A DNA stretch of 64,000 nt from Limibacterium fermenti (GCF_041902845.1 NZ_CP159486.1:3348001-3412000), one strand, 5' to 3'; positions 34,112-43,080 are shown, counted from the first letter of the stretch. Translations and numbers: made by a program. The notes: generated from the letters alone by a model not told the origin.

Positions 34112-35317
34112 ATGGTAAAGAATTTTTTTTCATCGAAAGATAAAAGTCCGAAGAATATCCAAATAAAGAAGGATATAATCAATCATTTTATCACAACGGG
34201 TAATGATACGATTGCCGAATTATCAAAAGAACTGGATCTTAGCGTACCGACCGTCACAAAATTCATCGGGGAACTCACAGAAGACGGCTACATTTCGGAG
34301 TTTGGAAAAGTCCAAACGGCAGGTGGCAGGCACCCGAGTGTATACGGCTTAAACCCCTCCTCTATTTATTTTGTAGGAGTCGACATGACAAGGCATCACC
34401 TGAGCATGGCCTTAATGGATTTTAAAGGCAATATTGTAGACCAGCAAATAGGGGTTCATTATATTTGTGAAAATACGACTGAGTCCTTTGACGCATTATG
34501 CCATCACATCCAAAAGTTCATTGACCGAACAGGAAAGTTAAAAGATAAAATCTACAACATCAATCTGAACATATCCGGGCGTGTCAACCCCGAATCGGGA
34601 CATAGTTACAGCAGCTTCTACTTTAGCGAACAGCCGATTACGGAAATTCTATCTAAACGGTTACAATACAAGGTCGGCATCGATAATGATACGCGCGCCA
34701 TGGCGTACGGGGAGTATATGAAAGGCGCAATCGAAGGCGAAAAGAATGTCATTTTTGTCAATATAAGCTGGGGATTGGGTATCGGAATTATCATCGACGG
34801 AAAACTCTATTACGGAAAGTCGGGGTTTTCGGGTGAGTTCGGCCATTTTCCGGCATTCGACAACGAGATTATTTGCCACTGCGGAAAAAAAGGATGTCTT
34901 GAAACCGAAGCCTCCGGACTCGCCATTCACCGCATGGTGCTCGAACGAATCGCCAGAGGGGAAAGCACCATCCTTACGGAACATGTGAAAAACGTCCAAG
35001 ATATCACGTTGACGGATATCATTCGGGCAACGAACATGGAGGATACCATGTGCATTGAAATCCTTGAAGAAGTGGGGTATAAACTGGGAAAGTATATCGC
35101 GGGACTGATTAACATCTTTAATCCTGAATTGCTCGTTATCGGAGGACAAGTAGCCGAAACGGACGGATTTATTTTACTTCCGATACGAAGCGCGGTGCGA
35201 AAGTATTCTTTGAGCCTGGTGAATAAAGACTCTCATATCGTGCTCTCGAAATTGAAGAACCGGGCAGGTATCATCGGAGCATGCATGGTGGCAAGAAGCC
35301 GGCTGTTCAATGACTAA
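34112..35317 (+). CDS. ROK family transcriptional regulator (NagC/XylR type)
   Basis: 401 residues. N-terminal winged HTH (about 20-75; DTIAELSKELDLSVPTVTKFIGELTEDG, quoted in part), then a sugar-kinase-fold domain: DMTRHHLSMALMDF, GIDNDTRAMAYGEY, WGLGIGIIIDGKLYYGKSGFSGEFGH and the zinc-binding ICHCGKKGCLETEASG. ROK regulators sense sugars or their phosphates; the DNDTRA and GEFGH motifs suggest ligand binding is kept. The neighbours (mdh, dnaJ) do not reveal a target, and no sugar genes are adjacent. Confidence 0.9.
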   Translation: MVKNFFSSKDKSPKNIQIKKDIINHFITTGNDTIAELSKELDLSVPTVTKFIGELTEDGYISEFGKVQTAGGRHPSVYGLNPSSIYFVGVDMTRHHLSMALMDFKGNIVDQQIGVHYICENTTESFDALCHHIQKFIDRTGKLKDKIYNINLNISGRVNPESGHSYSSFYFSEQPITEILSKRLQYKVGIDNDTRAMAYGEYMKGAIEGEKNVIFVNISWGLGIGIIIDGKLYYGKSGFSGEFGHFPAFDNEIICHCGKKGCLETEASGLAIHRMVLERIARGESTILTEHVKNVQDITLTDIIRATNMEDTMCIEILEEVGYKLGKYIAGLINIFNPELLVIGGQVAETDGFILLPIRSAVRKYSLSLVNKDSHIVLSKLKNRAGIIGACMVARSRLFND

Positions 35318-35325
35318 CGAAACTT

Positions 35326-35363
35326 ACCCGAGGGCATCGCCCGAAGCGACGCCCTCGAGGTAA
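35326..35363. repeat. GC-rich palindromic repeat, copy 2 (between ROK gene and dnaJ)
   Basis: GAGGGCATCGC at about 35330-35340 pairs with GCGACGCCCTC at 35346-35356 with a 5-nt loop and one mismatch, followed by GAGGTAATATTAAT. It lies between two convergent genes and may act as a bidirectional terminator, but it belongs to a family of at least five similar hairpins in this window. Confidence 0.65.
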
Positions 35364-35365
35364 TA

Positions 35366-36520
35366 TTAATCAAACATCTTCTTGAATTTATTAAACACGC
35401 TTTTCTTCGCTGTTTTAGAGGGCGCAAAATTGGGAGATTTATCCATCTCCTCCATAAGTTTGCGTTCTTTGTCGCTTAATTCCTCCGGCACGTATACATT
35501 GACATTGACCAACTCGTCCCCTCTGCCGAAACCGTTCACCGAAGGCAATCCCTTATTGCGCAAACGAAGCACCTTGCCCGGTTGGGTTCCGGGCTCGATT
35601 TTCACTTTCGCCACCCCGTCAATGGTCGGTACCTCCACCGTTCCGCCTAAAGCGGCCGCGGGAAAACTCAGGAAAAGATTATAAATCACATCATTCTCAT
35701 CGCGAATCAAGTCCGGATCCTCCTCCTCTTCAATCACAATCAAGAGATCGCCATTCACGCCTCCACGCCGTGCGGCATTTCCTTTTCCCTGTAACGATAA
35801 CTGCATTCCTTCGGCAACACCCGCAGGAATCTTAATCGGTATGACCTCCTCATCCCGCAGAATACCTTCGCCGGCACAAAACGTACATTTTTTCGTAATG
35901 ATTTTGCCTTCGCCATTGCAGGTCGGACACGTGGTCGTCGTTTGCATTTGACCGATAATCGTATTCGTCACCTTCGTAACGACACCCGAACCATGACAAG
36001 TGTGACACGTAGAATAAGAATTTCCGTTTTCGGAGCCATTCCCGTTACAATGCGAGCACGCAACGTATTTTTTTACTTTTATCTTTTTCTCGACACCATT
36101 CAGTATTTCTTTCAGATTCAGTTTTACTTTTACGCGAAGATCCGACCCGCGGTTGGTACGACGGGAGCTTCCGCCCCATGAGGAACCGCCGAAGCCGCCA
36201 AAACCGCCGAAACTGCCGAAGATGTCTCCGAATTGAGAAAAGATGTCTTCCATCGACATCCCTCCGCCGCCAAAGCCGCCGCCCGCAGCGCCTCCGACAC
36301 CGGCATGCCCGAACTGATCGTAGCGCGCCCGTTTATTCGCATCGCTTAAAACCTCGTACGCTTCGGCAGCCTCTTTAAATTTTTCTTCGGCTTCCTTATC
36401 GCCGGGGTTTTTATCCGGATGATATTGAATGGCTTTTTTCCGATACGCTTTTTTAATTTCTTCGACCGTTGCCGTCTTGCCGACCTCCAGTATTTCGTAA
36501 TAATCTCTTTTTTCCGCCAT
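35366..36520 (-). CDS. dnaJ: Chaperone DnaJ (Hsp40)
   Basis: 384 residues in the full type I layout: J domain (1-70) with HPD in YHPDKNP, a Gly/Phe-rich linker (75-120), four CxxCxGxG zinc-finger motifs at about 150-215 (CSHCNGNG, CHTCHGSG, CPTCNGEG, CTFCAGEG) and the C-terminal substrate-binding domain. It stimulates DnaK ATPase and delivers unfolded proteins. It begins one base after the grpE stop codon; dnaK is not in the window. Confidence 0.98.
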   Translation of the reverse strand: MAEKRDYYEILEVGKTATVEEIKKAYRKKAIQYHPDKNPGDKEAEEKFKEAAEAYEVLSDANKRARYDQFGHAGVGGAAGGGFGGGGMSMEDIFSQFGDIFGSFGGFGGFGGSSWGGSSRRTNRGSDLRVKVKLNLKEILNGVEKKIKVKKYVACSHCNGNGSENGNSYSTCHTCHGSGVVTKVTNTIIGQMQTTTTCPTCNGEGKIITKKCTFCAGEGILRDEEVIPIKIPAGVAEGMQLSLQGKGNAARRGGVNGDLLIVIEEEEDPDLIRDENDVIYNLFLSFPAAALGGTVEVPTIDGVAKVKIEPGTQPGKVLRLRNKGLPSVNGFGRGDELVNVNVYVPEELSDKERKLMEEMDKSPNFAPSKTAKKSVFNKFKKMFD

Positions 36521-36521
36521 T

Positions 36522-37109
36522 TTAGTCGCCTACAATTACTTTGGGATAACGAATAATTTTGTCATTCAATTGATATCCCTTTTGAATGCAATCCACCACT
36601 ATTCCTTTTTTCGTTTTATCCTCCACGGGAATAGTCGTAACCGCTTCGTACCGATCGGGATCGAAAGGCAGCCCGACCGCCTCGATTTCTTCCACGCCAT
36701 GCTGTTGAAGGAATTTGACGAATTTGGAATAAATCAAATCCAACCCATCCAATAAAGCGTCTTTTTCCTCGGCTTTGTGAAGCGATTCCAACGCACGTTC
36801 GAAATCATCGATCAGAGGAATAATGTCGGCGAGCACTTTTTCTCCCCCGCTTTTGATGATATCGATTTTTTCTTTGGTGGTCCGTTTCCGATAATTGTCA
36901 AAATCGGCATGCAGACGAAGATAACTATCGTTTAAATCAGCATATTTCTCTTGCCATTCATTTTGTTCCTGATCGGAAGACCATTCACCGTCTGCCAAAT
37001 TGTCGTTTTCGCCTTCTTGGTCGGCTATATGACGATCGTCTCCGCCCTCAGTGCCGGGCTTCGTCTCATCGTTCTGAATATCCGTATCGTTTTTTTTCTG
37101 TTGCTCCAT
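36522..37109 (-). CDS. grpE: Nucleotide exchange factor GrpE
   Basis: 195 residues. A long acidic, disordered N-terminus (about 1-55), a coiled-coil helix (EWQEKYADLNDSYLRLHADFDNYRKRT, quoted for position), and the C-terminal beta domain (GLPFDPDRYEAVTTIPVEDK...GIVVDCIQKGYQLNDKIIRYPKVIVG). It releases ADP from DnaK. It is the first gene of the grpE-dnaJ operon; I found no CIRCE or other heat-shock operator in the 140 bp upstream. Confidence 0.96.
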   Translation of the reverse strand: MEQQKKNDTDIQNDETKPGTEGGDDRHIADQEGENDNLADGEWSSDQEQNEWQEKYADLNDSYLRLHADFDNYRKRTTKEKIDIIKSGGEKVLADIIPLIDDFERALESLHKAEEKDALLDGLDLIYSKFVKFLQQHGVEEIEAVGLPFDPDRYEAVTTIPVEDKTKKGIVVDCIQKGYQLNDKIIRYPKVIVGD

Positions 37110-37250
37110 TCTGTTTTATTATTTTGTAACTGATTACTAATTGATCGCTTTATAAAAAGGAAGCATCGCTTTGCACCCTACGCATAAGTCCTACAAATAG
37201 CTTGCCAAAAAAGAAAACGCCTCTGTTTTTTTAATACCGGCTCAAGAGAA

Positions 37251-37808
37251 TCATCTTTTGAGTGAAGAAATCTCTTTATAATTCAATTTTGATTTTAGCC
37301 ATGTAACGAGGTTCTCATATTGTCCCGACGGCAGTTCTTCTTTCTTAAGAACAAAAGCATTGATAAAAGAATCGTTTATCAACAAGAGGAGATAGCCATC
37401 ATAAATAGTATAATAGGTAAACATGGACCATCGGAATTGCACGGCCTTTTCTTTATCGGTATATTTCAGGAACTCTTCCGAAAACTCATACGTACAATCC
37501 ATATCCATCGCTTCGTACTTGTCGGCTACTTCATGGGTTTTGCGAATGTATCTCCTTTTAGCGGCCCCATATATCAGTGCGCTAAAAACAGCATATAACA
37601 TAAAAAGAATGCCGACCAATATAAACGGATTGGGCGAGCCATCGTCGCTACCGGCAAGGATGCCCAGCGCCAAGAAAGCCGCCGCAGCGATAAAAAAATT
37701 TACCCGTTGCTTGCGACTGCCTTGTCTCGATTGGAGTTTCCATAAAACAATTTGCTGACGAATAAATTGCTCTTTGTCATACGGAAAATGAAAGTTGAAT
37801 GATTCCAT
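37251..37808 (-). CDS. YcxB-like membrane protein, 185 aa
   Basis: Two adjacent transmembrane helices (about 34-53 FFIAAAAFLALGILAGS and 62-82 FILVGILFMLYAVFSALIYG) followed by a soluble beta-rich domain with EFSEEFLKYTDKEKAVQFRWSMFTYYTIYDGYLLLLINDSFINAFVLKKEEL (quoted in part). This helix-pair plus PH-like layout resembles the YcxB-like family of unknown function; I am not certain of the family. A -7 element TATCTTTG at 37835-37828 lies 20 bp upstream of the start. Confidence 0.7.
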   Translation of the reverse strand: MESFNFHFPYDKEQFIRQQIVLWKLQSRQGSRKQRVNFFIAAAAFLALGILAGSDDGSPNPFILVGILFMLYAVFSALIYGAAKRRYIRKTHEVADKYEAMDMDCTYEFSEEFLKYTDKEKAVQFRWSMFTYYTIYDGYLLLLINDSFINAFVLKKEELPSGQYENLVTWLKSKLNYKEISSLKR

Positions 37809-37827
37809 GAGTGCATTACAAATTCGA

Positions 37828-37835
37828 CAAAGATA
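37828..37835 (-). promoter_or_regulatory. -7 element for the YcxB-like gene (TATCTTTG)
   Basis: Exact TAnnTTTG match on the minus strand, 20 bp before the ATG at 37808. No convincing -33. Confidence 0.4.
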
Positions 37836-37866
37836 GTTCTTTTATACGATTTTGTTGAAAATATAC

Positions 37867-37892
37867 GAAGGCCGATTTCTCAACCGGCCTTC
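37867..37892 (-). terminator. Terminator after the aldolase gene
   Basis: GAAGGCCG and CGGCCTTC form a perfect 8-bp stem with a 10-nt loop, 35 bp downstream of the aldolase stop codon on the minus strand, followed by GTATATTTTC. Confidence 0.65.
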
Positions 37893-37926
37893 TTCATTTA
37901 ATAATACCTACTTAAAAATCTTGGTT

Positions 37927-38985
37927 CTACGCCAAGGTAATCTCTTTGTCCAAATACACATCCTGAATAGAGTGGATTAATTTCACTCCTTCATTCATCG
38001 GTTTTTGGAACGCTTTACGTCCGCAAATCAAACCGATACCCCCGGCACGTTTATTCACCACCGCAGTGTACACGGCATCGGCCAAGTCGCTTGCTCCATG
38101 CGATTCGCCTCCGGAATTAATCAATCCCACACGCCCCATATATCCGTTCGCCACCTGATAACGGCACAGATCGATCGGATGGTCGGAAGAAAGCTTATCA
38201 TACATAGCGGGATTGCTTTTGGCAAATTTAATCGCCGTAAAACCGCCGTTGTTGGTGGGCAATTTCTGCTTTACGATATCGGCCTTGATGGTTACGCCGA
38301 TATGGTTTGCCTGCCCCGTAAGGTCTGCCGCACTATGATAATCGACGCCGTCTTTTTTGAACCCATTGTTGCGCAGATAACACCACAAGACGGTAGCCAT
38401 TCCTAATTCATGCGCATATTCAAACGCTTCGGCGACTTCCACAATTTGACGGCGGCTTTCTTCGGAACCGAAATAAATCGTCGCCCCCACAGCCGCAGCA
38501 CCCATGTTCCAAGCTTCTTCAATCGTTCCGAAAAGAATCTGATTATACGAATTGGGATACGTGAGGAGTTCGTTGTGATTGATTTTAACGATGAACGGAA
38601 TCTTGTGCGCATATTTACGCGCCACCGAAGCCAAAACGCCATAAGTAGAGGCCACTGCATTGCAATCTGCCTCGAGAGCCAACTTTACAATATTTTCAGG
38701 ATCGAAATACAACGGATTGGGAGCAAAAGAAGCCCCGGCAGTATGTTCGATACCCTGATCAACGGGAAGAATGGACAAATAACCGGTATCGGCCAAGCGT
38801 CCGTGTCCGAACAAACGTTGCAAGTTATTCAACGTAGGAATATTTCGATCGGAATCAATCCAGAGGTTATCGACAACATCAGGGCCGGTAGCATGGATCA
38901 ATGATTTATCAATCGTTTTACTTACATGATTCAGGAGATATTCACTTTTATCTCCCAACAATTGCGTAATCTTAGAATTTGCCAT
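37927..38985 (-). CDS. fbaB: Class I fructose-bisphosphate aldolase (DhnA/FbaB type)
   Basis: 352 residues. Schiff-base aldolase of the archaeal/bacterial type, interconverting fructose-1,6-bisphosphate with triose phosphates. Seen: YLSILPVDQGIEHTAGASF at the N-terminus, PFIVKINHNELL, ATVLWCYLRN, VTIKADIVKQKLPTNNGGF and GLINSGGESHGASDLADAV, which bind phosphate and form the active site. It is monocistronic with its own terminator; a class II enzyme may exist elsewhere. Confidence 0.94.
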   Translation of the reverse strand: MANSKITQLLGDKSEYLLNHVSKTIDKSLIHATGPDVVDNLWIDSDRNIPTLNNLQRLFGHGRLADTGYLSILPVDQGIEHTAGASFAPNPLYFDPENIVKLALEADCNAVASTYGVLASVARKYAHKIPFIVKINHNELLTYPNSYNQILFGTIEEAWNMGAAAVGATIYFGSEESRRQIVEVAEAFEYAHELGMATVLWCYLRNNGFKKDGVDYHSAADLTGQANHIGVTIKADIVKQKLPTNNGGFTAIKFAKSNPAMYDKLSSDHPIDLCRYQVANGYMGRVGLINSGGESHGASDLADAVYTAVVNKRAGGIGLICGRKAFQKPMNEGVKLIHSIQDVYLDKEITLA

Positions 38986-39082
38986 AGCTAATAAAATAAT
39001 ATATTAATCTGTTTATTGTATAGAACATTTTTCATCCGTATAAGTTCGCCTTTTCACTTTTGTTATCACAATAACACAAGGC

Positions 39083-39556
39083 TCAAGGCTCGACGCTCAA
39101 ATCCTTTAATTTAGAAGCCAGCTTTCCTTGAAATTCCGGCATATATTTCGTCATCATCGAGTTCATCAGATCTTTCGTGACTTCGGGGTTCTTTTCAATC
39201 AGTTTTTTACCGGTCGGCGTTTCGTAAAACCGGATTAAATCCTTAATTTCTTCCTGCGTAAAATGACGGTTGTAGATATCGACCATCTCCTGGTTGACCA
39301 TCTTATCGGATAAATCACGCACTTCCGTTTTCATAAATTCGACATATTCGTCGTATTTTTCTTTTGCTGCGGCCCCTTGTATTTTACCTTCGGCCTGTTG
39401 TTGAAAGACCGCCAGCATGTTGTCCATCATGTCATCGATCGTTTTTTCAGATTGCATTAACTCGAACAGCCTTTTAATATCCGCCGTTTTGTCTTGGGCC
39501 GCGATGCTCATGCAGCAAACAACGGCGAGAAAAGGAAGGAACACTAATTTTTTCAT
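39083..39556 (-). CDS. DUF2059 domain secreted protein
   Basis: 157 residues with a signal peptide (MKKLVFLPFLAVVCCMSIAAQ) and the DUF2059 helical pattern: IKRLFELMQSEKTIDDMM, VNQEMVDIYNRHFTQEEIKDLIRFYETPTGKKLIEKNPEV (quoted in part). Such proteins are periplasmic and of unknown role. It lies 66 bp downstream of a carboxypeptidase-regulatory-domain gene on the same strand, but a shared operon is uncertain. Confidence 0.88.
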   Translation of the reverse strand: MKKLVFLPFLAVVCCMSIAAQDKTADIKRLFELMQSEKTIDDMMDNMLAVFQQQAEGKIQGAAAKEKYDEYVEFMKTEVRDLSDKMVNQEMVDIYNRHFTQEEIKDLIRFYETPTGKKLIEKNPEVTKDLMNSMMTKYMPEFQGKLASKLKDLSVEP

Positions 39557-39621
39557 TGATTTGATTGTTTTTAATACCGTTCTTGACGGCGTGACTAACT
39601 TATTTATTTTTTATTTTTCAC

Positions 39622-40617
39622 TTATTTGTTTAGATATTCTCCGTCGACACCTTTCACCCGGATAGGTTGTGTCAATTCGGCGCCACCCCATTCGACAAGC
39701 GTAAATCCTTTTCTGGCCGGGGCCTGTAATTGCTGAGGGTTTACCTCGAAAGGGGTCTCCAGACCCTTGCAATCCATAAACACCCGAATGGCCGTATCCG
39801 GAGCGGGACTAACGATATTCTCCGAAATAACATCATACTCCTCGCCTACTCTGAAATGAATGAAATGCCACTCCTGTTGCATCAAATAAGGAGTCCAGTA
39901 AACAATAAAATCATTGTATTCGCGTGGCGTCAAGCCCATAAACGATAAGTTCTCCTGAAGAAACGGAACGATAGAATCTTTATGAACGACAAACCCGCTG
40001 TCATAAGTTACCTCCTCCGCTCTATAGTGCTTCTCTCCCTCCCAAAACAAATAAGCGTATTCGCGACCATCGGAGGTATTTTTCAACAAGCCGCCGGGAG
40101 TCGCCGTGACTTGCCAACCGTTTTCATACAGCGGATAAGTAAACGATAACGCGCCATCGTACTTTATTTTGACAGAGACCATCCTTTCCGTTTCCGGATA
40201 AAGATAAATGACCGGCTTCCGCACCATAATGTTCTTTACCTGCTTAGGCTCGTTCATAATCATTACCCCTGATTTTTCACTTTCTATTTTATTCATTTTA
40301 ATCAGCCTCAAATCCTCTTGCTTTAAAGAGACATCGATGATTTCCCGATTCCCGACTTTTATTTTTTCGGTTTGCTTTCCAATATACCGATAGGTAATAA
40401 CGGTGTTGGTATCCGGCACGGTGAGGATATATCTCCCCAATGAGTCGGAAAAAGTAACGGATTTATCATTGAGACGGATGCTCACTCCCGGCAAGGGATT
40501 CCGTTCACAGTCAGTAACGGTTCCGGAAATCTCCTTCTGCGCCCACAAAGGAATCGTAACGAACAGAAAGAACAAGGAAAACGCCTCACGAAATAATTTT
40601 CTGTGTATCATAATCAT
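39622..40617 (-). CDS. Secreted protein with carboxypeptidase-regulatory-like domain and KPVIYLYP motif
   Basis: 331 residues: signal peptide (EAFSLFFLFVTIPLWAQ), a CarboxypepD_reg-like beta-sandwich at about 28-105 (EISGTVTDCERNPLPGVSIRLND, DSLGRYILTVPD), then a domain starting with MVRKPVIYLYPETERMVSVKIKYDG. The KPVIYLYP motif marks a family of exported proteins of unknown function that I recall from Bacteroidota and Firmicutes. The start used gives MIMIHRK and overlaps the small upstream gene by 32 bp; an ATG two codons later is equally possible. Confidence 0.8.
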   Translation of the reverse strand: MIMIHRKLFREAFSLFFLFVTIPLWAQKEISGTVTDCERNPLPGVSIRLNDKSVTFSDSLGRYILTVPDTNTVITYRYIGKQTEKIKVGNREIIDVSLKQEDLRLIKMNKIESEKSGVMIMNEPKQVKNIMVRKPVIYLYPETERMVSVKIKYDGALSFTYPLYENGWQVTATPGGLLKNTSDGREYAYLFWEGEKHYRAEEVTYDSGFVVHKDSIVPFLQENLSFMGLTPREYNDFIVYWTPYLMQQEWHFIHFRVGEEYDVISENIVSPAPDTAIRVFMDCKGLETPFEVNPQQLQAPARKGFTLVEWGGAELTQPIRVKGVDGEYLNK

Positions 40618-40786
40618 TTTTCAATTGAAAAAATTCGGCATCCGAAATAATTTCTTCTTCTTTCAACCAATTCAACCGGCTGAGAAAAACCTCTTCCGGT
40701 ATATTCACATCAACCAGGCTATATTTGCCTCTTAAATACGCTTTGGAAGCATCGATCAACTGCCGGATAAAATCCAACCCATTCAT
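40586..40786 (-). CDS. Small protein with SHOCT-like end, 66 aa
   Basis: 66 residues ending LNWLKEEEIISDAEFFQLKNDYDTQ, a pattern like the short SHOCT helix-hairpin (L..L...G.IS..EF...K..LL) found at the ends of many bacterial proteins. The first half (FIRQLIDASKAYLRGKYSLVDV) is amphipathic. It overlaps the next gene by 32 bp, so one of the two starts may be wrong, or the genes are coupled. It may be a real short gene; evidence is modest. Confidence 0.5.
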   Translation of the reverse strand: MNGLDFIRQLIDASKAYLRGKYSLVDVNIPEEVFLSRLNWLKEEEIISDAEFFQLKNDYDTQKIIS

Positions 40787-40849
40787 ATTTTCATATTTAT
40801 CTTTAAAGAATCAATCAACGATATTCCCGCCCGGAATAACACACTCAGG

Positions 40850-41347
40850 CTAATGATACAGGCGCTTACTTTTTTGGAAAGCCAACCTTTCGGTGGCGTC
40901 ATGCGTAAAGATCATGCCGCAACGGAGATATCCGTTTTTTTCCAATATATTTTGCATTATGATGTTATCCCGGTGAGTATCGATGCGCATGTTATCGCAT
41001 TGCAGCAAGCACCATTCCAGGCAAAAGTGAGCGACACCTTTATGTCTGCCGTTCGAAGCCAAACGATGCACCACTCCGTAAGGATCGTCATTCAACCATT
41101 CCCCGTTATAAATCCGGGCATACGTCGACTCCTCTTCAACCGCAAAATAAAAGGTCCCGACGAGTTCGCCTTTATGCTGAAACACATACTGTTTATCATC
41201 GAGTATGCTTTTTTCAATCAACTCGCGCGAAGGATAACTGTCGCCCCATTGCTTTTTATTGCCGGAACGTTGCATTCCTTGCCGTGCCACATGATAAATA
41301 TCCATAATAGCCTCCAGATCCTTTATTTTCGCTTTTCTGAGTACCAT
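40850..41347 (-). CDS. GNAT family N-acetyltransferase
   Basis: 165 residues with the GNAT layout: MVLRKAKIKDLEAIMDIYHVAR at the N-terminus, a central strand pair (YVFQHKGELVGTFYFAVEEE), the acetyl-CoA loop region RLASNGRHKGVAHFCLEWCL (in place of the usual R/QxxGxG), and IDTHRDNIIMQNILEKNGYLRCG near the end. The Cys- and His-containing acetyl-CoA loop is somewhat divergent. The substrate is unknown. Confidence 0.88.
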   Translation of the reverse strand: MVLRKAKIKDLEAIMDIYHVARQGMQRSGNKKQWGDSYPSRELIEKSILDDKQYVFQHKGELVGTFYFAVEEESTYARIYNGEWLNDDPYGVVHRLASNGRHKGVAHFCLEWCLLQCDNMRIDTHRDNIIMQNILEKNGYLRCGMIFTHDATERLAFQKSKRLYH

Positions 41348-41380
41348 AGCCTGTAAAGTAACACGTGTAAGGAACGAAAG

Positions 41381-42223
41381 TCATTCAATGCCATCGATTT
41401 CAGTCAGGGACAATCCGGTAACCCGGGCAATCGTTTCTGAGGACATGCCATTTGCTTTCATGTTCCGGGCGACTTCTATCCGCGCCCTTTTCTCGCCTAT
41501 TTTCTGACCTTTTCTCTGCCCTTCTCTCTTAGCCGTATTCATTTGCGCCAGGCGGTCGCGGTAGGCTCTGATGTCGGCATCGTACCTCCTGCGCTCCTCT
41601 TTACTCAGGGAAGCCAGGTCGGTAATCTGTTCCAGTTTTTCAAAAACCGGATTCCGGTCTTTGAAAGGTATTTTCTCCAATGTTGTCATGTTGCGTAATA
41701 TATATAACCATTGTTCCACATTTGTTTTGCACTCCGATTCCTTTTTCGTAAAAAAAGGTAATTCGATGAAAATAAAACGCATTTTGTCGCTGATTTGTTC
41801 GTGCGTGTCGCGGTCGGCAATCATGCCATCGGTACGCAACTTGCCACGCAAGGGAAAATTCAGGAAAAACACGCCGTAAACGGCTTTCAGGGCGAATTCC
41901 CATTCCGTTCCTTTTTCTCCCTGATTGGCGATCGTCTGGGAAAGGTAATACAGTGCCCGATCACAAAAATAATCCTGTCGTACATTTTGCATTTCCACAA
42001 TGAAATGTTCCCCTTTCTCCGATAGGCAAGCAATGTCGTAAATTCCCTTCCGGCCACCGTTATAGAAAGGCATCCGTTCCTTATCTTCGAAGCGGATTTC
42101 CCTAATTTTTTTCTCTCCGGCCAACAAAGCGTTTAAAAAGTCGAGCAAAAGTTCCTTGCTGTTCTCCTGCCCGAAAATCAGCTTAAAAGCCGTGTCATAT
42201 AAAGGATCAATAAAGCGTGCCAT
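41381..42223 (-). CDS. Rpn family PD-(D/E)XK nuclease (transposase-like)
   Basis: 280 residues. Starts MARFIDPLYDTAFKLIFGQENSKELLLDFLNALL, then the nuclease motif IYDIACLSEKGEHFIVEMQ (Asp and ExQ) and YLSQTIANQG. The C-terminus is a basic charged helix followed by a small domain (MKANGMSSETIARVTGLSLTEIDGI). This matches the Rpn/PDDEXK_2 group, often annotated as transposase but better described as a nuclease family that promotes recombination or acts in defence. It is close to a DUF6261-like gene; no inverted ends or target duplications are seen around it. Confidence 0.9.
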   Translation of the reverse strand: MARFIDPLYDTAFKLIFGQENSKELLLDFLNALLAGEKKIREIRFEDKERMPFYNGGRKGIYDIACLSEKGEHFIVEMQNVRQDYFCDRALYYLSQTIANQGEKGTEWEFALKAVYGVFFLNFPLRGKLRTDGMIADRDTHEQISDKMRFIFIELPFFTKKESECKTNVEQWLYILRNMTTLEKIPFKDRNPVFEKLEQITDLASLSKEERRRYDADIRAYRDRLAQMNTAKREGQRKGQKIGEKRARIEVARNMKANGMSSETIARVTGLSLTEIDGIE

Positions 42224-42292
42224 GTTTGCATTATTTATCCCTTTCAGCCAAAGGGATCACGGAGATCGAGCTTCCGGTAAATGCGTTCAAAC

Positions 42293-43027
42293 TTAGGACT
42301 TTTTCTCGTCCTCTTTCTCCTCGCCGCCCTCAAGCGGATGGTATTGCTTGCGCACTTCATCGAGTTGAAAGAACAACGAAATCAAGGCGTCGGTCGGGAC
42401 GAAAGTAGCCAGTTGTTCGATGGCTGTGGTAAACTGCATGTAAGCCGAAACCACTTTATTGCGCAGGCTCGATGCCGATGCTCCCCGTGCGGCAGCGCTT
42501 ACCGTGCGCTGTTTGTAGAGGGTATCGAAACCGGTATTGTAGGTTCCGAGCGACGTAAAGATACCGTCGATGCCCAATGCCGTCGCCGCAGCTTTCAACG
42601 CTTCGGACGCATTGTACTTTGCCATCATTTCGGATACGACACCCGACTCGACATCAAGCGGCAACTTGTACACCCCCTTATAAGGGCTCAAGAAATAGTC
42701 GAGTTCTTCGGCGGCTTTTTTCTTGGCCGCATCGCGGCTGCGGAGATACAGGTTTTTTGTACGGAATATCTCCTGCAAGTCGCCGTCCCGCCCTTTATCA
42801 TTCGTTTCGATAAGGCCGGAAAGTTCCGATTTCTGCGACTTATTCAAGGCCGCGCCCAATTTATTATTTACCTCCGTCAACTCGGTGAGAGCTGCATTGG
42901 GTACTACTCCAAGCTCCTCGGAAAGAGGAGTCGATAAATCGATGGTGGATTTACACAACGAGAATATTTCCTCGACCGCCAATCTCGCTACATAAAGCGT
43001 AGAGAATTTTTTTTCATCCATAGTCAT
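42293..43027 (-). CDS. DUF6261-like protein, copy B (unknown function)
   Basis: 244 residues, cytoplasmic and helical, with a charged end (GGEEKEDEKKS). The layout parallels copy A at 17589-18329: an N-terminal helical segment, a GLIETNDKGRDGDLQEIFRTKNLYLRS region, DYFLSPYKGVYKLPLDVESGVVSEMMAKY, then LGIDGIFTSLGTYNTGFDTLY. I therefore class both together as DUF6261-like, with identity between them low. It is preceded by a 41-bp-period array inside the predicted leader. No catalytic motif is seen. An internal ATG two codons downstream is possible as the start. Confidence 0.72.
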   Translation of the reverse strand: MTMDEKKFSTLYVARLAVEEIFSLCKSTIDLSTPLSEELGVVPNAALTELTEVNNKLGAALNKSQKSELSGLIETNDKGRDGDLQEIFRTKNLYLRSRDAAKKKAAEELDYFLSPYKGVYKLPLDVESGVVSEMMAKYNASEALKAAATALGIDGIFTSLGTYNTGFDTLYKQRTVSAAARGASASSLRNKVVSAYMQFTTAIEQLATFVPTDALISLFFQLDEVRKQYHPLEGGEEKEDEKKS

Positions 43028-43080
43028 TTACTTTTTACCAATAAAAAAACATGAATCCTACTTAAAAAAAACGAATTGAA

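Noticed and set aside
37110..37250. CIRCE or other heat-shock operator upstream of grpE
   Set aside because: No TTAGCACTC-N9-GAGTGCTAA-like inverted repeat is present.
41381..42223. Insertion sequence with transposase
   Set aside because: The product is an Rpn-type nuclease; no terminal inverted repeats or target duplications are seen around it.
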